A stretch of 20,000 nt of DNA. Origin: Penaeus vannamei (lineage: Eukaryota; Arthropoda; Malacostraca; Decapoda; Penaeidae). The stretch lies in contig NC_091582.1 of NCBI RefSeq assembly GCF_042767895.1, forward strand, positions 25,747,337 to 25,767,336, given 5' to 3'. Below, piece after piece: positions 19,849-20,000 of this stretch (position 1 is its first letter; each line of letters opens with the position of its first letter). A program made the position numbers and the translations under genes. The notes beneath the pieces were generated by a model. The model made no database searches. It worked only from the letters and a program-made list of their open reading frames with translations, and was not told the origin of the DNA.

Positions 19849-20000
19849 ATCATAACAATAATAATATTATTATTATTATTACTATTATTATTATTGTTAT
19901 TTTTGTTATTGTTATTATCACTATTATTATCGTTATTATTATTATTATTTATTCTCCTTCTTCTTCTTCTCTCTATTATTATTATTATTATTATTATCAT
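19849..20000 (+). repeat. (ATT)n trinucleotide tract with TTC patch, runs off the window
   Basis: ATT/TTA/GTT units with a TTCTTC patch at about 19953-19972, continuing to the last base, so its end is not visible. Confidence 0.93.

Overview
The window looks like non-coding, repeat-laden nuclear DNA from a eukaryote, most probably an arthropod and quite possibly a decapod (penaeid-like) crustacean. That placement is an inference. It rests on the extreme density of simple repeats (CT/GA, CA, AT, ATT, ACT, CAGA, GCAC/TCAC, and C- and T-homopolymers), several minisatellites, an A+T-rich background between them, and a decayed non-LTR retrotransposon fragment. By adding up the intervals I list, a little over a third of the 20 kb is simple or low-complexity sequence. 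I found no intact protein-coding gene, rRNA, tRNA, CRISPR array or bacterial-type operon. Nearly all long open frames are translations of microsatellites (Ser/Leu, Arg/Glu, Ile, Asn, Thr, His/Thr, Cys/Val runs).

Layout: 1-448 purine-rich sequence; about 480-1190 a degenerate polypyrimidine minisatellite; 1191-2210 A+T-rich unique DNA ending in a textbook four-unit heat-shock element (2085-2104) followed by a TATA-like box; 2222-3013 a polypurine block with a 35-bp minisatellite; 3060-3215 a compact promoter-like stretch (CCAAT, TATATAAA, duplicated GC-box/E-box unit); 3941-4716 a fused TTA/ACT trinucleotide tract; 5742-5775 a CG/TG tract; 5872-5902 a perfect hairpin; 6211-6648 a diverged tandem pair joined by a poly(A) run; 6867-7172 a four-part compound microsatellite; 7390-7847 a pyrimidine triplet block; 8258-8540 GA/CAGA; 8969-9108 AT then T35; 9109-11273 mostly unremarkable unique DNA with a hairpin plus GTT tail at 10339-10404; 11274-11543 (minus) a reverse-transcriptase relic.

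From about 12.4 kb to the end, repeats dominate: ATT, CT, GT, C27, ATT, a 42/53-bp minisatellite (14994-15310), CT/CTGT, CT/C-rich DNA, a 57-bp C-rich minisatellite (17452-17711), CT/CA and a 67-bp-phased CCT block. The plus strand of these blocks is pyrimidine-rich until about 18.8 kb, where it switches to (GA)n. Just beyond the switch lies a short CpG-rich stretch carrying CRE-type sites (19041-19272). CpG-rich islets at 13660-13830 and 14077-14480 are the other places that could be promoters or 5' exons of genes lying outside or across the window.

No genes can be shown to work together here. The most worthwhile leads are the heat-shock element, the two CpG-rich/CRE islets, the two structured minisatellites and the tandem diverged repeat at 6.2-6.65 kb.
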